Shown: in pieces, positions 8,168 to 17,495 of the stretch | How the letters are laid out: each line of letters opens with the position of its first letter | Position numbering within the stretch: the first letter of the stretch is position 1 | NCBI GenBank assembly: GCA_040753915.1 | Contig: JBFMDN010000006.1 | Location: 77,077-141,076, forward strand | From: JBFMDN01 sp040753915 | Lineage (GTDB): Bacteria > Desulfobacterota > Desulfomonilia > Desulfomonilales > Desulfomonilaceae | Reading direction: 5' to 3' | Length of the DNA: 64,000 nt | The notes under the pieces: model-generated | Seen by the model: only the letters and a program-made list of their open reading frames with translations | Told to the model about the DNA's origin: nothing | Databases searched by the model: none | Made by a program: the position numbers and the translations under genes

Positions 8168-9679
8168 TCATGGGGCCGGGCTCTCCGGCTGGTTCGGATC
8201 GAGAGACCTCACGTAGGACACAAGCTCCCGGGCCATCTCTGACGCGACCTGAATCTTGTCGTAGTCGATGAACACATTATTGAGATACTGGAGGATCAGC
8301 GCGTCCCCAGGAAGAGCCCCCGGAAGGATCCCGCAAAAGAAGAATCCGAGCTCCTCGAACCGGGGAGTGAGCACAGCGGTAGCTGGCTCCAGAAGACTTA
8401 GGTACAAGTGGATTATGTCGAACCGCTTGACGCACAGCTCCCGTAGACGGGCCCTAACCAGTTTCACTATGCCCTGCCCGTACGCGTCAACGTCCATACG
8501 GGCAAAGCTCATGGTGCTGGATGCTTGAGTTTTGATCAGAGGCTCGCCCACGAGAGAGCTTTCGTCCATCTCTGGAGCCGAACAGTACCTCACCGATCCC
8601 TGAATGTTCTCATAGAGTCTTCGTATGATAGCCTCTTGCCGGACGGGGGCGTACACAGTAACCGGTTCGGGAGGCTCGAGGTACTTGAAGTGAACTACGA
8701 TGGATTCCCGTTGAGTGAGCTTCTCAGCGATGCCGCGAAACCAGGCTGTTTGGGGCACCAAGCCCACCATCAGGGCACAGTCGTTCACGCCGTGGCGGTG
8801 TCCGGTTCGCTGGGAATAGGTGTGGCTGGTTACCGCCCTGCCGTACAACCCCAAGAGCCCTTCTTCTTTCCCTCTGGCGATCATGTGATCCTCGAGGAGC
8901 CCGAAAATCCCATGTCCTCTGAACTCTGGCTTGACTACTCCCAACCCGGTCTCAGCTATCCGCGCGCCGGTGCTCCCTTTCAGGAGCGCCGCGTGTCCTG
9001 CCACTTCACCGTCCTGGGTAACAGCCACGGCTGAGTACATTTCACCCCGCTCGTTGAGCTCCATTATGCGCTCGGGATAATACATGCTCTCGAACGTGTG
9101 GGAATAGCCGTACGCCCTGTACATGCATCGAGAGACCTCCGCTGCTTCCGAGGGCTGCAGGGCCCTCACCACGATCGGGCCGGGCTCCCTTCTTTCGGGC
9201 AGCTCAGGGACAAAGGGTTCGAGCTCGCACGCCTCAAAGTAGTCCGTGATGTCCCGGTTCCTCAGGTACTTCACCAGCACACTCTCTTTGCCGTCCCGAC
9301 CCAGGTTGTGAAAGGAGACTTCGTCCATATGCTCTTTCATGGCAAACACACCGCACCCCGGGCCTGGGCCCTCCGACGGATCCACCTCACATTCCGGAAC
9401 CGTTGTGGGATCGAAAGGGATACCCTTATCCCTGACCACGATCTTGAGGCCGAGGGGAACCCGTTCACAGGACACCTCGAGCTCCGCGCGCTCCCACGGT
9501 TCAAATGCATGCTCCACGACGTTGGAGACAGCTTCTCGGGTTGCAGCGTCTATGCTCCGAATATCCTCTTCTTCAAACCCTATCTTCGCTGCGACCGCTC
9601 TCACGTACGCTGCTGCTACGTCCACGTAGGAACGATCGTTGGGAAGAGTGAGTCTCGAGTATTCACACTTCTCAGCCAA
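8168..9679 (-). CDS. RsbW-like ATPase fused to a GNAT acetyltransferase
   Basis: This 503-residue protein has two parts. Residues 1-145 are a HATPase_c_2 (anti-sigma RsbW/SpoIIAB-type) domain with N-box EAVSNVVEHA, G1-box DKGIPFD and a glycine-rich G2 segment (GPGCGVFAMKEHMDE). From about residue 165 a GNAT N-acetyltransferase-like domain follows, with GLGVVKPEFRGHGIFGLLE resembling the acetyl-CoA loop, and then a less recognisable region to the C-terminus. The only good start is a TTG. The arrangement suggests a signalling switch with an acyltransferase output, but neither target nor partner is visible. It is followed 18 bp upstream by the SpoIIM-like gene on the same strand. Confidence 0.75.
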   Translation of the reverse strand: MAEKCEYSRLTLPNDRSYVDVAAAYVRAVAAKIGFEEEDIRSIDAATREAVSNVVEHAFEPWERAELEVSCERVPLGLKIVVRDKGIPFDPTTVPECEVDPSEGPGPGCGVFAMKEHMDEVSFHNLGRDGKESVLVKYLRNRDITDYFEACELEPFVPELPERREPGPIVVRALQPSEAAEVSRCMYRAYGYSHTFESMYYPERIMELNERGEMYSAVAVTQDGEVAGHAALLKGSTGARIAETGLGVVKPEFRGHGIFGLLEDHMIARGKEEGLLGLYGRAVTSHTYSQRTGHRHGVNDCALMVGLVPQTAWFRGIAEKLTQRESIVVHFKYLEPPEPVTVYAPVRQEAIIRRLYENIQGSVRYCSAPEMDESSLVGEPLIKTQASSTMSFARMDVDAYGQGIVKLVRARLRELCVKRFDIIHLYLSLLEPATAVLTPRFEELGFFFCGILPGALPGDALILQYLNNVFIDYDKIQVASEMARELVSYVRSLDPNQPESPAP

Positions 9680-9697
9680 AAGAGAGTGCCCCCTGAT

Positions 9698-10732
9698 TCA
9701 AAAGATCCGACCGGCGCGGGTCCTCAATGCCCCTGCATCGTTCCAGTCTGGTGTGCCTTCCAGATCACGCCTGTCCGTGCGCCCGACGATACTCATATAC
9801 GTCATGAGCGATCCGAAGGATATCGCAGCGAACACGAATTTCAACCATTGCGGCAGCGGCGTTGGCGAGAAGAACGCCTCGATCACTCCTGCAAGCACGA
9901 GCAGCGGGATGCAACCGAGCGCCAGGGTTCCGATAGATTTGCTTCTGACCGCCAGTAGCTCACCTCGCCTGTACGGACCCGGGTCCACAAGGCAGTGGCC
10001 GAGCATCAGTCCTGCTCCGCCCCCAATGCAAATAGCAGAAAGCTCAAGGCTCCCGTGGGGGAGTACGAAGGCCCAGAACGGGAGAGAAAGCCCGTGCTCG
10101 TAGCAGAGCGCAGCAATAACCCCGAGAAGCAATCCGTTGAGAGCCAGGACGTACACGGTTCCCAATCCGAATGTGATGCCCCCTGCTATGGTGAGGAACG
10201 TCACCGAAATGTTGTGCGTCATGAGCCAACTGGACGCCATTGGTGCTATCGTGTGCAGGTGATCGAACCACACCCTGCCTTCCTCGACCGTAGCTATTAT
10301 GGATTCAGGCACGAGCAGCTCGATCAATCCCGGCTCCTTGAGAGCGAGGGCCCATCCGAGGGCTCCGAACGAAACGAACACTGTCACCGATGCAGCAATG
10401 AATCGTCTCGCATCTCTGCACGCCTCCGGAAAGGACTTCGAAAAGAACTCCCACAGTGACGACCACCTGAATGGCGGCTTCCTATAGATGACTCCGTGAG
10501 CTCGAATGACCAGGCTGTTGAGATAGGTGAACACCTCGCGATCCAGATGATCCGGAGCCCCTGAGGACCTGAGAGTGGAGAGGTCTGCAACTGCACCGGT
10601 ATACAATCTCCCGAGCTCCCACAACTCATCGCGAGTAAGGTTCTTTCTGGAAGAAGGACGAAGCTTTTTAACAAGGAGCTCCAAACTCTGCCAATCTTCT
10701 TTACGTTCTTCTATGAACTCGTTTATATTCAT
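9698..10732 (-). CDS. SpoIIM-like (DUF95) integral membrane protein
   Basis: This 344-residue protein has a helical cytoplasmic N-terminus (about 110 residues, containing LGRLYTGAVADLSTLR) followed by five or six membrane segments. The LNGLLLGVIAALCYEHG and VLPHGSLELSAICIGGGAG blocks are characteristic of the stage II sporulation M/DUF95 family, which is also found in non-sporulating bacteria. The ATG at 10732 was chosen over an upstream start because the extra 20 residues are not family-like. It is divergent from the RDD gene (62-bp gap); SpoIIM-like and RDD genes are commonly neighbours, which supports both calls. The function is unknown. Confidence 0.82.
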   Translation of the reverse strand: MNINEFIEERKEDWQSLELLVKKLRPSSRKNLTRDELWELGRLYTGAVADLSTLRSSGAPDHLDREVFTYLNSLVIRAHGVIYRKPPFRWSSLWEFFSKSFPEACRDARRFIAASVTVFVSFGALGWALALKEPGLIELLVPESIIATVEEGRVWFDHLHTIAPMASSWLMTHNISVTFLTIAGGITFGLGTVYVLALNGLLLGVIAALCYEHGLSLPFWAFVLPHGSLELSAICIGGGAGLMLGHCLVDPGPYRRGELLAVRSKSIGTLALGCIPLLVLAGVIEAFFSPTPLPQWLKFVFAAISFGSLMTYMSIVGRTDRRDLEGTPDWNDAGALRTRAGRIF

Positions 10733-10794
10733 GGTAACATCCGTCGAGCCTCCCAAGCTTCGCGGACCGCGCCAGGTACGCGATACTATCATGC

Positions 10795-11604
10795 ATGGCT
10801 AAGGCGGTGAAAAAAAAAGAGCTGACAATCAGGATAGAAACCCCTGAGCACGTCGAGATCCAGTTTGAGTTGGCCGGAATAGGGACGAGGTTCATCGCGT
10901 TTGTCGTGGACCGGTTAATCCAGGTGGGGCTCGTGGTCACGTTGATAGCGATAGTTTTGCTCATCCTCCACGCGATTTCGAGAGTCCAACCTTCCCTGAA
11001 TCTGGCAGATGCATTCGGCGGACTGACGAGCCAGTGGGTCATCGGGGCTGCTGTCCTCGTGTACGGGGTCGTAACAATAGGGTATTTTATCATTTTCGAG
11101 TACTTCTGGAGCGGCCTGACACCGGGAAAGCGTTACCAGGAGATTCGAGTCATTCGTCGCGATGGTCGACCCATTGCCCTTTTCAACGCTCTGGTGCGAA
11201 ACATTCTCAGATCGGTGGACATCCTTTTCGAGGTGTACCCCATCGGCCTGGCAGTGATGTTCATCGATAGCCGCAATCGGCGGCTGGGCGACCTGGCTGC
11301 CGGAACGCTCGTGATAGTGGATCGCCATGTGTCCAGACCCGCGGACCGGCGACCGGTCCGGGCGATCGTGCGGCCGGATCTTCAGGCAGTGGTGGCGCTC
11401 ATGACACCGGAGGACTATTACATAGTCTCTTCGTTCCTATCCAGGAGAAATGGGCTCGATTCCGAGCACCGACGTCGATTGGCCGAAGAGATCTACGCCC
11501 GTCTGTTTCGGGAGACAGGTACTACACTCACGAGAGTCTCTAACGTCGAGGCCCTGCTCCAGGCATCAGCGGAGCTCTACCGGAAGCGGAGCAGGGTCCT
11601 TTAG
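10795..11604 (+). CDS. RDD-family membrane protein
   Basis: This 269-residue protein has the RDD signature early (IGTRFIAFVVDRLIQ, about residues 28-42), a second block SGLTPGKRYQEIRVIRRDG, and RRLGDLAAGTLVIVD closing the domain near residue 180. Three membrane segments are expected. The charged C-terminal 80 residues are cytoplasmic. RDD proteins are poorly understood; some affect ion homeostasis. It lies next to the SpoIIM-like gene in the usual divergent pair. Confidence 0.85.
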   Translation: MAKAVKKKELTIRIETPEHVEIQFELAGIGTRFIAFVVDRLIQVGLVVTLIAIVLLILHAISRVQPSLNLADAFGGLTSQWVIGAAVLVYGVVTIGYFIIFEYFWSGLTPGKRYQEIRVIRRDGRPIALFNALVRNILRSVDILFEVYPIGLAVMFIDSRNRRLGDLAAGTLVIVDRHVSRPADRRPVRAIVRPDLQAVVALMTPEDYYIVSSFLSRRNGLDSEHRRRLAEEIYARLFRETGTTLTRVSNVEALLQASAELYRKRSRVL

Positions 11605-11733
11605 AATGTGCCCCGTTGACAACCTGTTCAAGGGACAGTCTTTTCATGTGGGTCAACCGGATGATTTCTTGTAGCCTTCGGGCTTCAGGACCTATTATGG
11701 GACGACCGATAAAGGCCCAGAAGAGGAGATGAA

Positions 11734-13089
11734 ATGCCTACTGAGCCCCCGGAACTGCTCCATGCTATTGTTATTCGTGACGTCAAGGATGAAATCACGA
11801 GACGAAGGGTTGCTCGTACTCTCGCCCAGGTAACGAAGAACGTGACTGAAGAGAAAATTCATTCGAAGATGAACAGGTTGCCGTGGACGCTCACTCGACG
11901 GGCCACCTCGAAACGGGCAGCGAGAATCGCCAAGCTCCTTGAAAGGCTCGGAGCCACAGTGGATGTGACTCCGCCTCTTCCCGAAGCCGTGATCTCAGAC
12001 GTGGGGGAAACCCAGTTCGTTTCGAGGGCGGAATTCGTGGCCGAAGAGAGCACCTTAGGGCCTGAGGCGCCAGTTGTCCTCTCGGTCCCTGCGAGCGAAG
12101 TGAGGGCATCAGCGGACGAATCGGCTGAAAGACCTCCGGACCAAGTCCAAGAGGTGCTGGCTGAGGCCTTGCCCCTGCGGCCATTGTCACTGGGTGAAAT
12201 CCTCGATCGGTCGTTCCAGATCTGTCGAGCTCAATTCTGGAAGCTTTTTGCCATAGCTGCAATTCCGTGGCTCGCTACAGTCTTGACGATACTCGGGATG
12301 GCGGCGATCTTCATCATGGCCGGATTGACCATGAAAGGAATTGGCACGTCTAATGTGGGGGCTCTTGTTCTGCTCGGCGCGTTGCTCGTCCCCTCAGCAG
12401 TCGTGTTTCTTTCGATCATGTTCTATATAGGCCAAGGGGCGCTCATCCATGGGGTCTCCAGCACATACCTTGGGAGAAGCATCCTGATTGGAGAATCGTA
12501 CAGGTTCGTCATGTCGCGTGTTGCGCGATTCCTGCTGACATCTCTGTTATTCGTTGTCGTGATCGCCGGATTCTTGGTCATCACGGTGGCCCTCGGAGTT
12601 GCGTTCTTCTTCCTCTTCCGGGAGCTGACCTCCTCTGGCTGGTGGTCCGCTGTCACCTGGATTCCGCTCTCAGTGATCGCCATGTACGGAACGATAAAGC
12701 TCCTTCTGTTCGACAAGGTGGTCCTTATTGAAGATGTCGCGTACTTGAGCGCATTGCGGAGGAGTTGGTCTCTTCTGTCCGGGAAGGCGGAAGGAAATTG
12801 GCCGCGTGGCTATCTACTTCGTCTGATCATCCTCTTGCATCTCTTCATCCTCATATACCTTACCATTTCCATGCTTTTTCAGCTCCCCGCTGGCATCATC
12901 AGGCTCTTGGCTCCGGACACAGCGATAGTGGTGGTCGTCTTGACGCAGGTGATCAGTAACCTGGGAGGCCTGGTGGCCGGCCTGTTCTCTTCTGTCTGCA
13001 TGGTGGTGTTCTACTATGACATTCGCAATCGGAAAGAAGGATTCGATCTGACCATCCTCGCGGAAAGGGCCTCTGTCTCGCGCGATTAG
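11734..13089 (+). CDS. multi-pass membrane protein with N-terminal soluble domain
   Basis: This 451-residue protein starts after a strong GAGGAGA ribosome site. Residues 1-80 form a small basic alpha/beta domain (LHAIVIRDVKDEITRRRVAR, then RAARIAKLLERLGATVDV) that looks like a ferredoxin-fold or L7/L12-like module. After an acidic linker, residues from about 150 carry LRPLSLGEILDRSFQICR, typical of the membrane domain shared by YciC/DUF975 and glycerophosphodiesterase-type membrane proteins, with about six membrane segments. It stands with the RDD and SpoIIM-like genes as a membrane cluster. The TAG stop codon is the first triplet of a repeat element. Confidence 0.7.
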   Translation: MPTEPPELLHAIVIRDVKDEITRRRVARTLAQVTKNVTEEKIHSKMNRLPWTLTRRATSKRAARIAKLLERLGATVDVTPPLPEAVISDVGETQFVSRAEFVAEESTLGPEAPVVLSVPASEVRASADESAERPPDQVQEVLAEALPLRPLSLGEILDRSFQICRAQFWKLFAIAAIPWLATVLTILGMAAIFIMAGLTMKGIGTSNVGALVLLGALLVPSAVVFLSIMFYIGQGALIHGVSSTYLGRSILIGESYRFVMSRVARFLLTSLLFVVVIAGFLVITVALGVAFFFLFRELTSSGWWSAVTWIPLSVIAMYGTIKLLLFDKVVLIEDVAYLSALRRSWSLLSGKAEGNWPRGYLLRLIILLHLFILIYLTISMLFQLPAGIIRLLAPDTAIVVVVLTQVISNLGGLVAGLFSSVCMVVFYYDIRNRKEGFDLTILAERASVSRD

Positions 13090-13390
13090 TACAGCATTTC
13101 ATAAATTCGGTAGCGCATTCCCAACTGGCCCCCCCTCTGGTCCCCCCGTTAACGGGGGGAAAGACGAAACTGTCTGAAAACCCCGAAAGATGCCAACATC
13201 GTGGCACGTTGCATTCCTGAGCGTATGATTCTCGTTCTGATGCAACACGATGTCGGTATGTTGCGCCGGCTCATTTCTTGCGTACGTGGTAGTTGCTCAG
13301 GGTTTTGAGACACTTTCAGACTCCCTCCCCGTCAACGGGGAGGGTTGGGGTGGGGTCTCTTGATTCGGCAGCGAACTTACGAAAGGCAGC
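13087..13390. repeat. family E element interrupted by a family B element
   Basis: The left part (13087-13165) and right part (13318-13390) join to give a sequence matching the intact element at 21530-21683, including the CCCCCCGTTAACGGGGGG palindrome on the left and the GGGGAGGGTTGGGGTGGGG tract on the right. The first three bases are the stop codon of the upstream gene. Bases 13391-13535 hold nothing recognised apart from the ribosome site of the next gene. Confidence 0.7.
13166..13317. mobile_element. MITE-like family B element inserted in a family E repeat
   Basis: This 152-bp segment is bounded by GAAACTGTCTGAAAA and TTTTGAGACACTTTC, a near-perfect terminal inverted repeat shared with the copies at 30.4, 40.1, 51.7 and 63.8 kb. 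AGAC flanks both sides (13162-13165 and 13318-13321), which fits a 4-bp target duplication; the empty site at 21.6 kb reads GGAC. It has no ORF and must have been moved by a transposase encoded elsewhere. Confidence 0.75.
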
Positions 13391-13535
13391 ACTTTGTGCC
13401 TGAGCGGCGGAATCGAGCCTGGTCCGCAACAGCGACGCCCCTGATTGCGGGGCCCCATCAAAGCAGCTTGAATTCTCCTGGCTTTTTGGCCATAATTGGA
13501 GCCCGATTTCAGATGATTTTCCCCGAGGAGGACAG

Positions 13536-13868
13536 ATGGCGGGAAAAAAGAAGGAACAGAAGGGAAAAAAGGAAAAGCCCCTGGAAAAGTGGACAATGAA
13601 GGAATTGCGCGAGGAGGCGCTCAAGATACCGGACGTCCAGGGCGTGCACGGGATGAACAAAGAGGAGATCATGGCCGCTCTCCGGGTAGCGAAGGGAATC
13701 CCGGAGCCCGAAAGCAAGAAGAAATCCGTGAACGTCAGGGAAATCAAGGCCAAAATCGGTGAGCTCAAGAAGGGCAAGGAGGTAGAGCGCGAGCAGGGAG
13801 CCTCTCGTGCTCGCTTGGACTTTCTGAGAAGAAAGATCTCCCGGCTCAAGAAACAGACCCGGCAATAG
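13536..13868 (+). CDS. small basic protein with Rho-N/SAP-like motif
   Basis: This 110-residue, Lys-rich protein follows a GAGGAGG ribosome site. Residues 16-50 (LEKWTMKELREEALKI through GMNKEEIMAALR) resemble the Rho N-terminal/SAP-like helix-extended-helix that binds nucleic acid. The remainder is a predicted charged helix. Similar short proteins are common hypothetical genes in Desulfobacterota. A nucleic-acid role is an inference from the motif and the positive charge. Confidence 0.72.
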   Translation: MAGKKKEQKGKKEKPLEKWTMKELREEALKIPDVQGVHGMNKEEIMAALRVAKGIPEPESKKKSVNVREIKAKIGELKKGKEVEREQGASRARLDFLRRKISRLKKQTRQ

Positions 13869-14180
13869 CCATTCCGGGACTTACCGCATTGAGCACATGG
13901 CAGCTAGGGCAGAGACCGATACATGGGCGTCCCGCTCGCCGTCGCTTCAACACAGCGTTTCGCGCGCTCCGCTGAGCACCGCACGGCAGAAGTGTTAAGA
14001 GCGCGGAGGCTTGCGTGCAGGCGGGACGCGTCTTGAAAATCTCGCACACAGGGCAAGCGTTGCAGTCACCGGCGGTGGGGCGGCAACGGAAAGATACTCT
14101 CGATCGCACGGGCGGTTTCTCCGGTGGCTCGGCCGCCAACCACTGGCGGTTTTCCCCGATGGAGCACGTCTAATTTCCTC
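13869..14180. other. intergenic region with no recognised feature
   Basis: About 310 bases between the small basic protein and the AsmA-like gene. An in-frame GTG at 14124 could extend the downstream protein, but it would not give a signal-anchor-like N-terminus. I see no clear promoter, RNA or repeat here. Confidence 0.4.
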
Positions 14181-17100
14181 ATGAGCACATTTCCCACCAG
14201 CACTCGCGAGGCAGCACCACCTCGGGGGAGAAAGACACGACGGACCGTCCTCGTTCTAAGTCTGGCCCTCGTCGTCCTGTGCGCCGGGGTGTTCTCTTAT
14301 GTGCGCTTCGTGCTCGATGGCGACACCGTGACCGCTCTTGTTCTTCCCCGGATCGAGGCCGCGTGGGGGATGCACGTTTCGTGCAGATCGGCAGACCTTT
14401 CCTGGCCGTCCGTCGACACTGCTCAGCTAATTTTCCACGACCTGACGATACGTGGACGCACGAATGTCCCTGCCGATGGTCGCATTTCACGGGTCCTCGT
14501 GGAGATAAGCTTCAGCAAGCTTTGGCGGGGCTGGATCACTGTGAATGCGGTTCACTTCGTGGAGCCTGAGCTCACTCTGGATGGCGACGTGCTCTCGCGA
14601 TTCGGAGGTTCGTCCCCCGCTCGGCTGCCTATTGCGCCGTTTCGTGTCCATGTAAGGGGTGGGGGAGTCGAGAGGGGCAGGCTTTCGCTCACACGGACAG
14701 GCACCGAGGGGCGGACATTGGTCTCGGATGTGCAGGGAACCCTGACTCACGCATCCGAAGATGGCGCTGCCAGGTTTGCGATCAGAGGCATTCTCTCCGC
14801 GGACGGCAAAGGCGGCGTGGCCCAAATGTGGGGAAAGCTCGATTCCAGCCCGCTCACAAGAGGCCCCTGGCAAGGCTCCGTCCACGTGGAGCTGGAAGGA
14901 TGTCCGCTCGCAGCGTTTACGGAGGTTGCCGGACACTTTCGTCTTCCCGAGCCTTTCACGGGCGGAGTAATCGATCTTGCCGCCGATGCCACGGGTAATC
15001 CGATCAGGTTCGCTGCACAAGGCCGTCTTTCGATTCTCGAGGCGGTAAAATCAGCGGGTAGCGAAACAGAGCGTGAGAGTGGAGATCCTATTCGGGCGCG
15101 ATTTGCCCTGGACCGTACAAACGATGGACTCCACATCGATCTACCGGAAGCTGCTCTGCCTGGCCTCACCATTTCCGGGGAAGCAAGGCTGGGAAAAATA
15201 TCCAGCTCGGACCCGACTGTTACGCTCGCTGTCCGAAGCGCGCACATCGACTTGGAAAAGATCGCTCCATTCCTCCCTGTCTCTCTGATGAACCGGGAAG
15301 ATCGCGGCCATATTGCGGACGCTGACCTGCGCGGACATGTCAAAATCACGGGAGCGGCCTGGACCGGCACCCTGTTTGAGATGACCAGAGGATTCAACCT
15401 GAGGGGGATCCTGGTACTCGATGCGGTGTTGGACAAGGTATCGGGCTTTTTTCCCGGGATAGGACTTCCGGTGACACGTGCATCGGGCGGCCTGCGTCTG
15501 AGCTCCGATAGATTGATTTTTGAAGGGATCAGTCTCTTCATTGGAAACTCGCCGATCGTCCTCAATGGATCGATCACAGACCTGAAGAGAGACCCACAGG
15601 CCAATCTCTTTGTTTCGATAGAGGCGCAAGCACAAGACCTCATTCCGATTATCGGCAGCTCGCTCGTGGCATCCAGGCTGGAACCGTGGATAGGCAAGAT
15701 TTCCGACTCCTCTGGAGAAGTGGATGTCACACTTGACGTGAAGGGAAAGCTGAGCAGACCTGCCATGAAAGGCAGGATAAAGCTCAAGGATTTCCAGTGC
15801 AGCGTCGAGGGAATGCCCTTGCCCCTCAGCAAGGTCAACGGATCGATTCGATTCCGGCCGTCTGGGATAACCCTATCGGAAATAGAAGGTCTTATCGGCT
15901 CCAGCCAAGCCACACTGAGAGGAACACTCGGTCCTGAAGGAATGGATGTTGCTCTCGATGCAAAAGTGAACCCCTCGGACATCTCAGCCATGAATGTGAT
16001 GCCGGCAAACCTTCGGATTGTCCGGCCCGTACCTTTTTCGCTCAACGTCAAAGGTCCCATTGCGTCCCCTGCGTTTTCCGCAACAATCGACCTGAAGAAT
16101 AGCGATGTTCAATACGGATTGATCGTAAAGAAGGCTGCGGGGGCTCCGTTGAGAATCGAAGCATCCGGAGTCCGTCAGGAGCATCGCATTCAAATCGAGG
16201 AAGCCTACGTAATGCTCGGAGATGTGCAGATCGCGGCACGAGCGTTTGTGGAGCCAGGCACGGGCGCGGGAATCTCGCTCAATCTACCCCCGAGAGGAAT
16301 ACGGACAGAGGCCCTCATTCCGTTCCTGCACCCGTCTCTCGAAGTTCAACAAGGCGGACGTGTGGAGGGGGATGCGGTCATCAAGGTCAACGGCACCGGC
16401 AGGCCATCTGTGGAGGCCAATCTCCAATTCAGCCATCTGTCGCTGCGGTTTCCAGGCTTCCACAAGCGGACCGAAGGGATGGATGCCACCGTTCAACTCA
16501 AGGGCAAGACCTTCTATCTGACCGTAAAACGCGCAAGAATTGGAAACTCGCTCTTCTCGGGCTCTATGACTACAGTGGGGTGGCAGGACCCCCGCGTGGA
16601 AGTGAATCTCGATTTTGCGCAGTTGGACACGCAAGACTTCTCAGCGCCCCCCGGATCTCGGAGCCATGTCACGTGGGGCGAATGGATCAGAACGAACTCT
16701 GCGATACGCTTCCTCGCTCGTAGCCGAGGAACAGGATTCGTGAAAGTCACCAAAGGCATGACCCCGCAACGACCCTTTTCCGACTTCCGTGCCCAGCTCG
16801 AGGGGAAAGACGGACTGATCAAAGTCAACAATTGGCACGTGAGGATTGCAGACGGCATCGTCCGGGGCAGCGGCCGTTTCGACATTCGGGAAGAAACGCT
16901 CGTGCCGCTCAGTTTGGACTTTCAGGCAGATCGGCTGCGCATGGAAAAGATCATGCTGTTTGATCCGGACTGGATGCGAGTCGAAGGAAGCGTCATCAGC
17001 GATGGAAGGTTGGAGTGGGTGCTCAATTCCGACCGGGCGAAGCACGGCATTCACAAGAAGGGCTTCCTAGAGGTGCGCGTCCAGGACGGGATGGTGAACA

Positions 17101-17495
17101 AGTTCGAGATTCTCTCGAAATTATTCACCTTGATAAATCTCGGTTCCATCGTGAGAGGACGACTCCCCGACCTCGTCGCCCAAGGGCTCCCCTTCCACTC
17201 CCTCACGTGGCAGATGGACGTCTTCGATACGAAGTGGAACTTCAAGAACATGCAGCTCAACTCCGATGCCACCCGTATGAATGCCTCGGGAATTTACCTT
17301 GCCGACCAGGATAGGATCGATTTCCGGGTGGACGTTTCGCCCCTGGTGGGATTCGACACCATATTCTCAGGATTCTTCGGCAACCTTATTACCCGAAACG
17401 GTAAGCTCTTGACGACCACCTTCCGTGTGCGCGGCCTGACCAAGTCGCCTGATGTGCGACTGGAACCCTTCGAGAATCTCAAGTCCAGCCGGTAA
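14181..17495 (+). CDS. AsmA-like/YhdP-type envelope protein
   Basis: This very long protein (1104 residues from the ATG at 14181) has one N-terminal membrane anchor (about residues 23-43, VLVLSLALVVLCAGVFSYV) and a periplasmic body of repeated short beta-strands, with a C-terminal AsmA/DUF3971-like region (FDIREETLVPLSLDFQADRL and FKNMQLNSDATRMNASG). Such AsmA-like proteins form long hydrophobic grooves and are implicated in phospholipid transport to the outer membrane (YhdP, TamB, YdbH). With the Mla genes 8 kb upstream the window thus encodes two kinds of envelope lipid-transfer protein. The start is uncertain; a GTG at 14124 is the alternative. Confidence 0.83.
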   Translation: MSTFPTSTREAAPPRGRKTRRTVLVLSLALVVLCAGVFSYVRFVLDGDTVTALVLPRIEAAWGMHVSCRSADLSWPSVDTAQLIFHDLTIRGRTNVPADGRISRVLVEISFSKLWRGWITVNAVHFVEPELTLDGDVLSRFGGSSPARLPIAPFRVHVRGGGVERGRLSLTRTGTEGRTLVSDVQGTLTHASEDGAARFAIRGILSADGKGGVAQMWGKLDSSPLTRGPWQGSVHVELEGCPLAAFTEVAGHFRLPEPFTGGVIDLAADATGNPIRFAAQGRLSILEAVKSAGSETERESGDPIRARFALDRTNDGLHIDLPEAALPGLTISGEARLGKISSSDPTVTLAVRSAHIDLEKIAPFLPVSLMNREDRGHIADADLRGHVKITGAAWTGTLFEMTRGFNLRGILVLDAVLDKVSGFFPGIGLPVTRASGGLRLSSDRLIFEGISLFIGNSPIVLNGSITDLKRDPQANLFVSIEAQAQDLIPIIGSSLVASRLEPWIGKISDSSGEVDVTLDVKGKLSRPAMKGRIKLKDFQCSVEGMPLPLSKVNGSIRFRPSGITLSEIEGLIGSSQATLRGTLGPEGMDVALDAKVNPSDISAMNVMPANLRIVRPVPFSLNVKGPIASPAFSATIDLKNSDVQYGLIVKKAAGAPLRIEASGVRQEHRIQIEEAYVMLGDVQIAARAFVEPGTGAGISLNLPPRGIRTEALIPFLHPSLEVQQGGRVEGDAVIKVNGTGRPSVEANLQFSHLSLRFPGFHKRTEGMDATVQLKGKTFYLTVKRARIGNSLFSGSMTTVGWQDPRVEVNLDFAQLDTQDFSAPPGSRSHVTWGEWIRTNSAIRFLARSRGTGFVKVTKGMTPQRPFSDFRAQLEGKDGLIKVNNWHVRIADGIVRGSGRFDIREETLVPLSLDFQADRLRMEKIMLFDPDWMRVEGSVISDGRLEWVLNSDRAKHGIHKKGFLEVRVQDGMVNKFEILSKLFTLINLGSIVRGRLPDLVAQGLPFHSLTWQMDVFDTKWNFKNMQLNSDATRMNASGIYLADQDRIDFRVDVSPLVGFDTIFSGFFGNLITRNGKLLTTTFRVRGLTKSPDVRLEPFENLKSSR

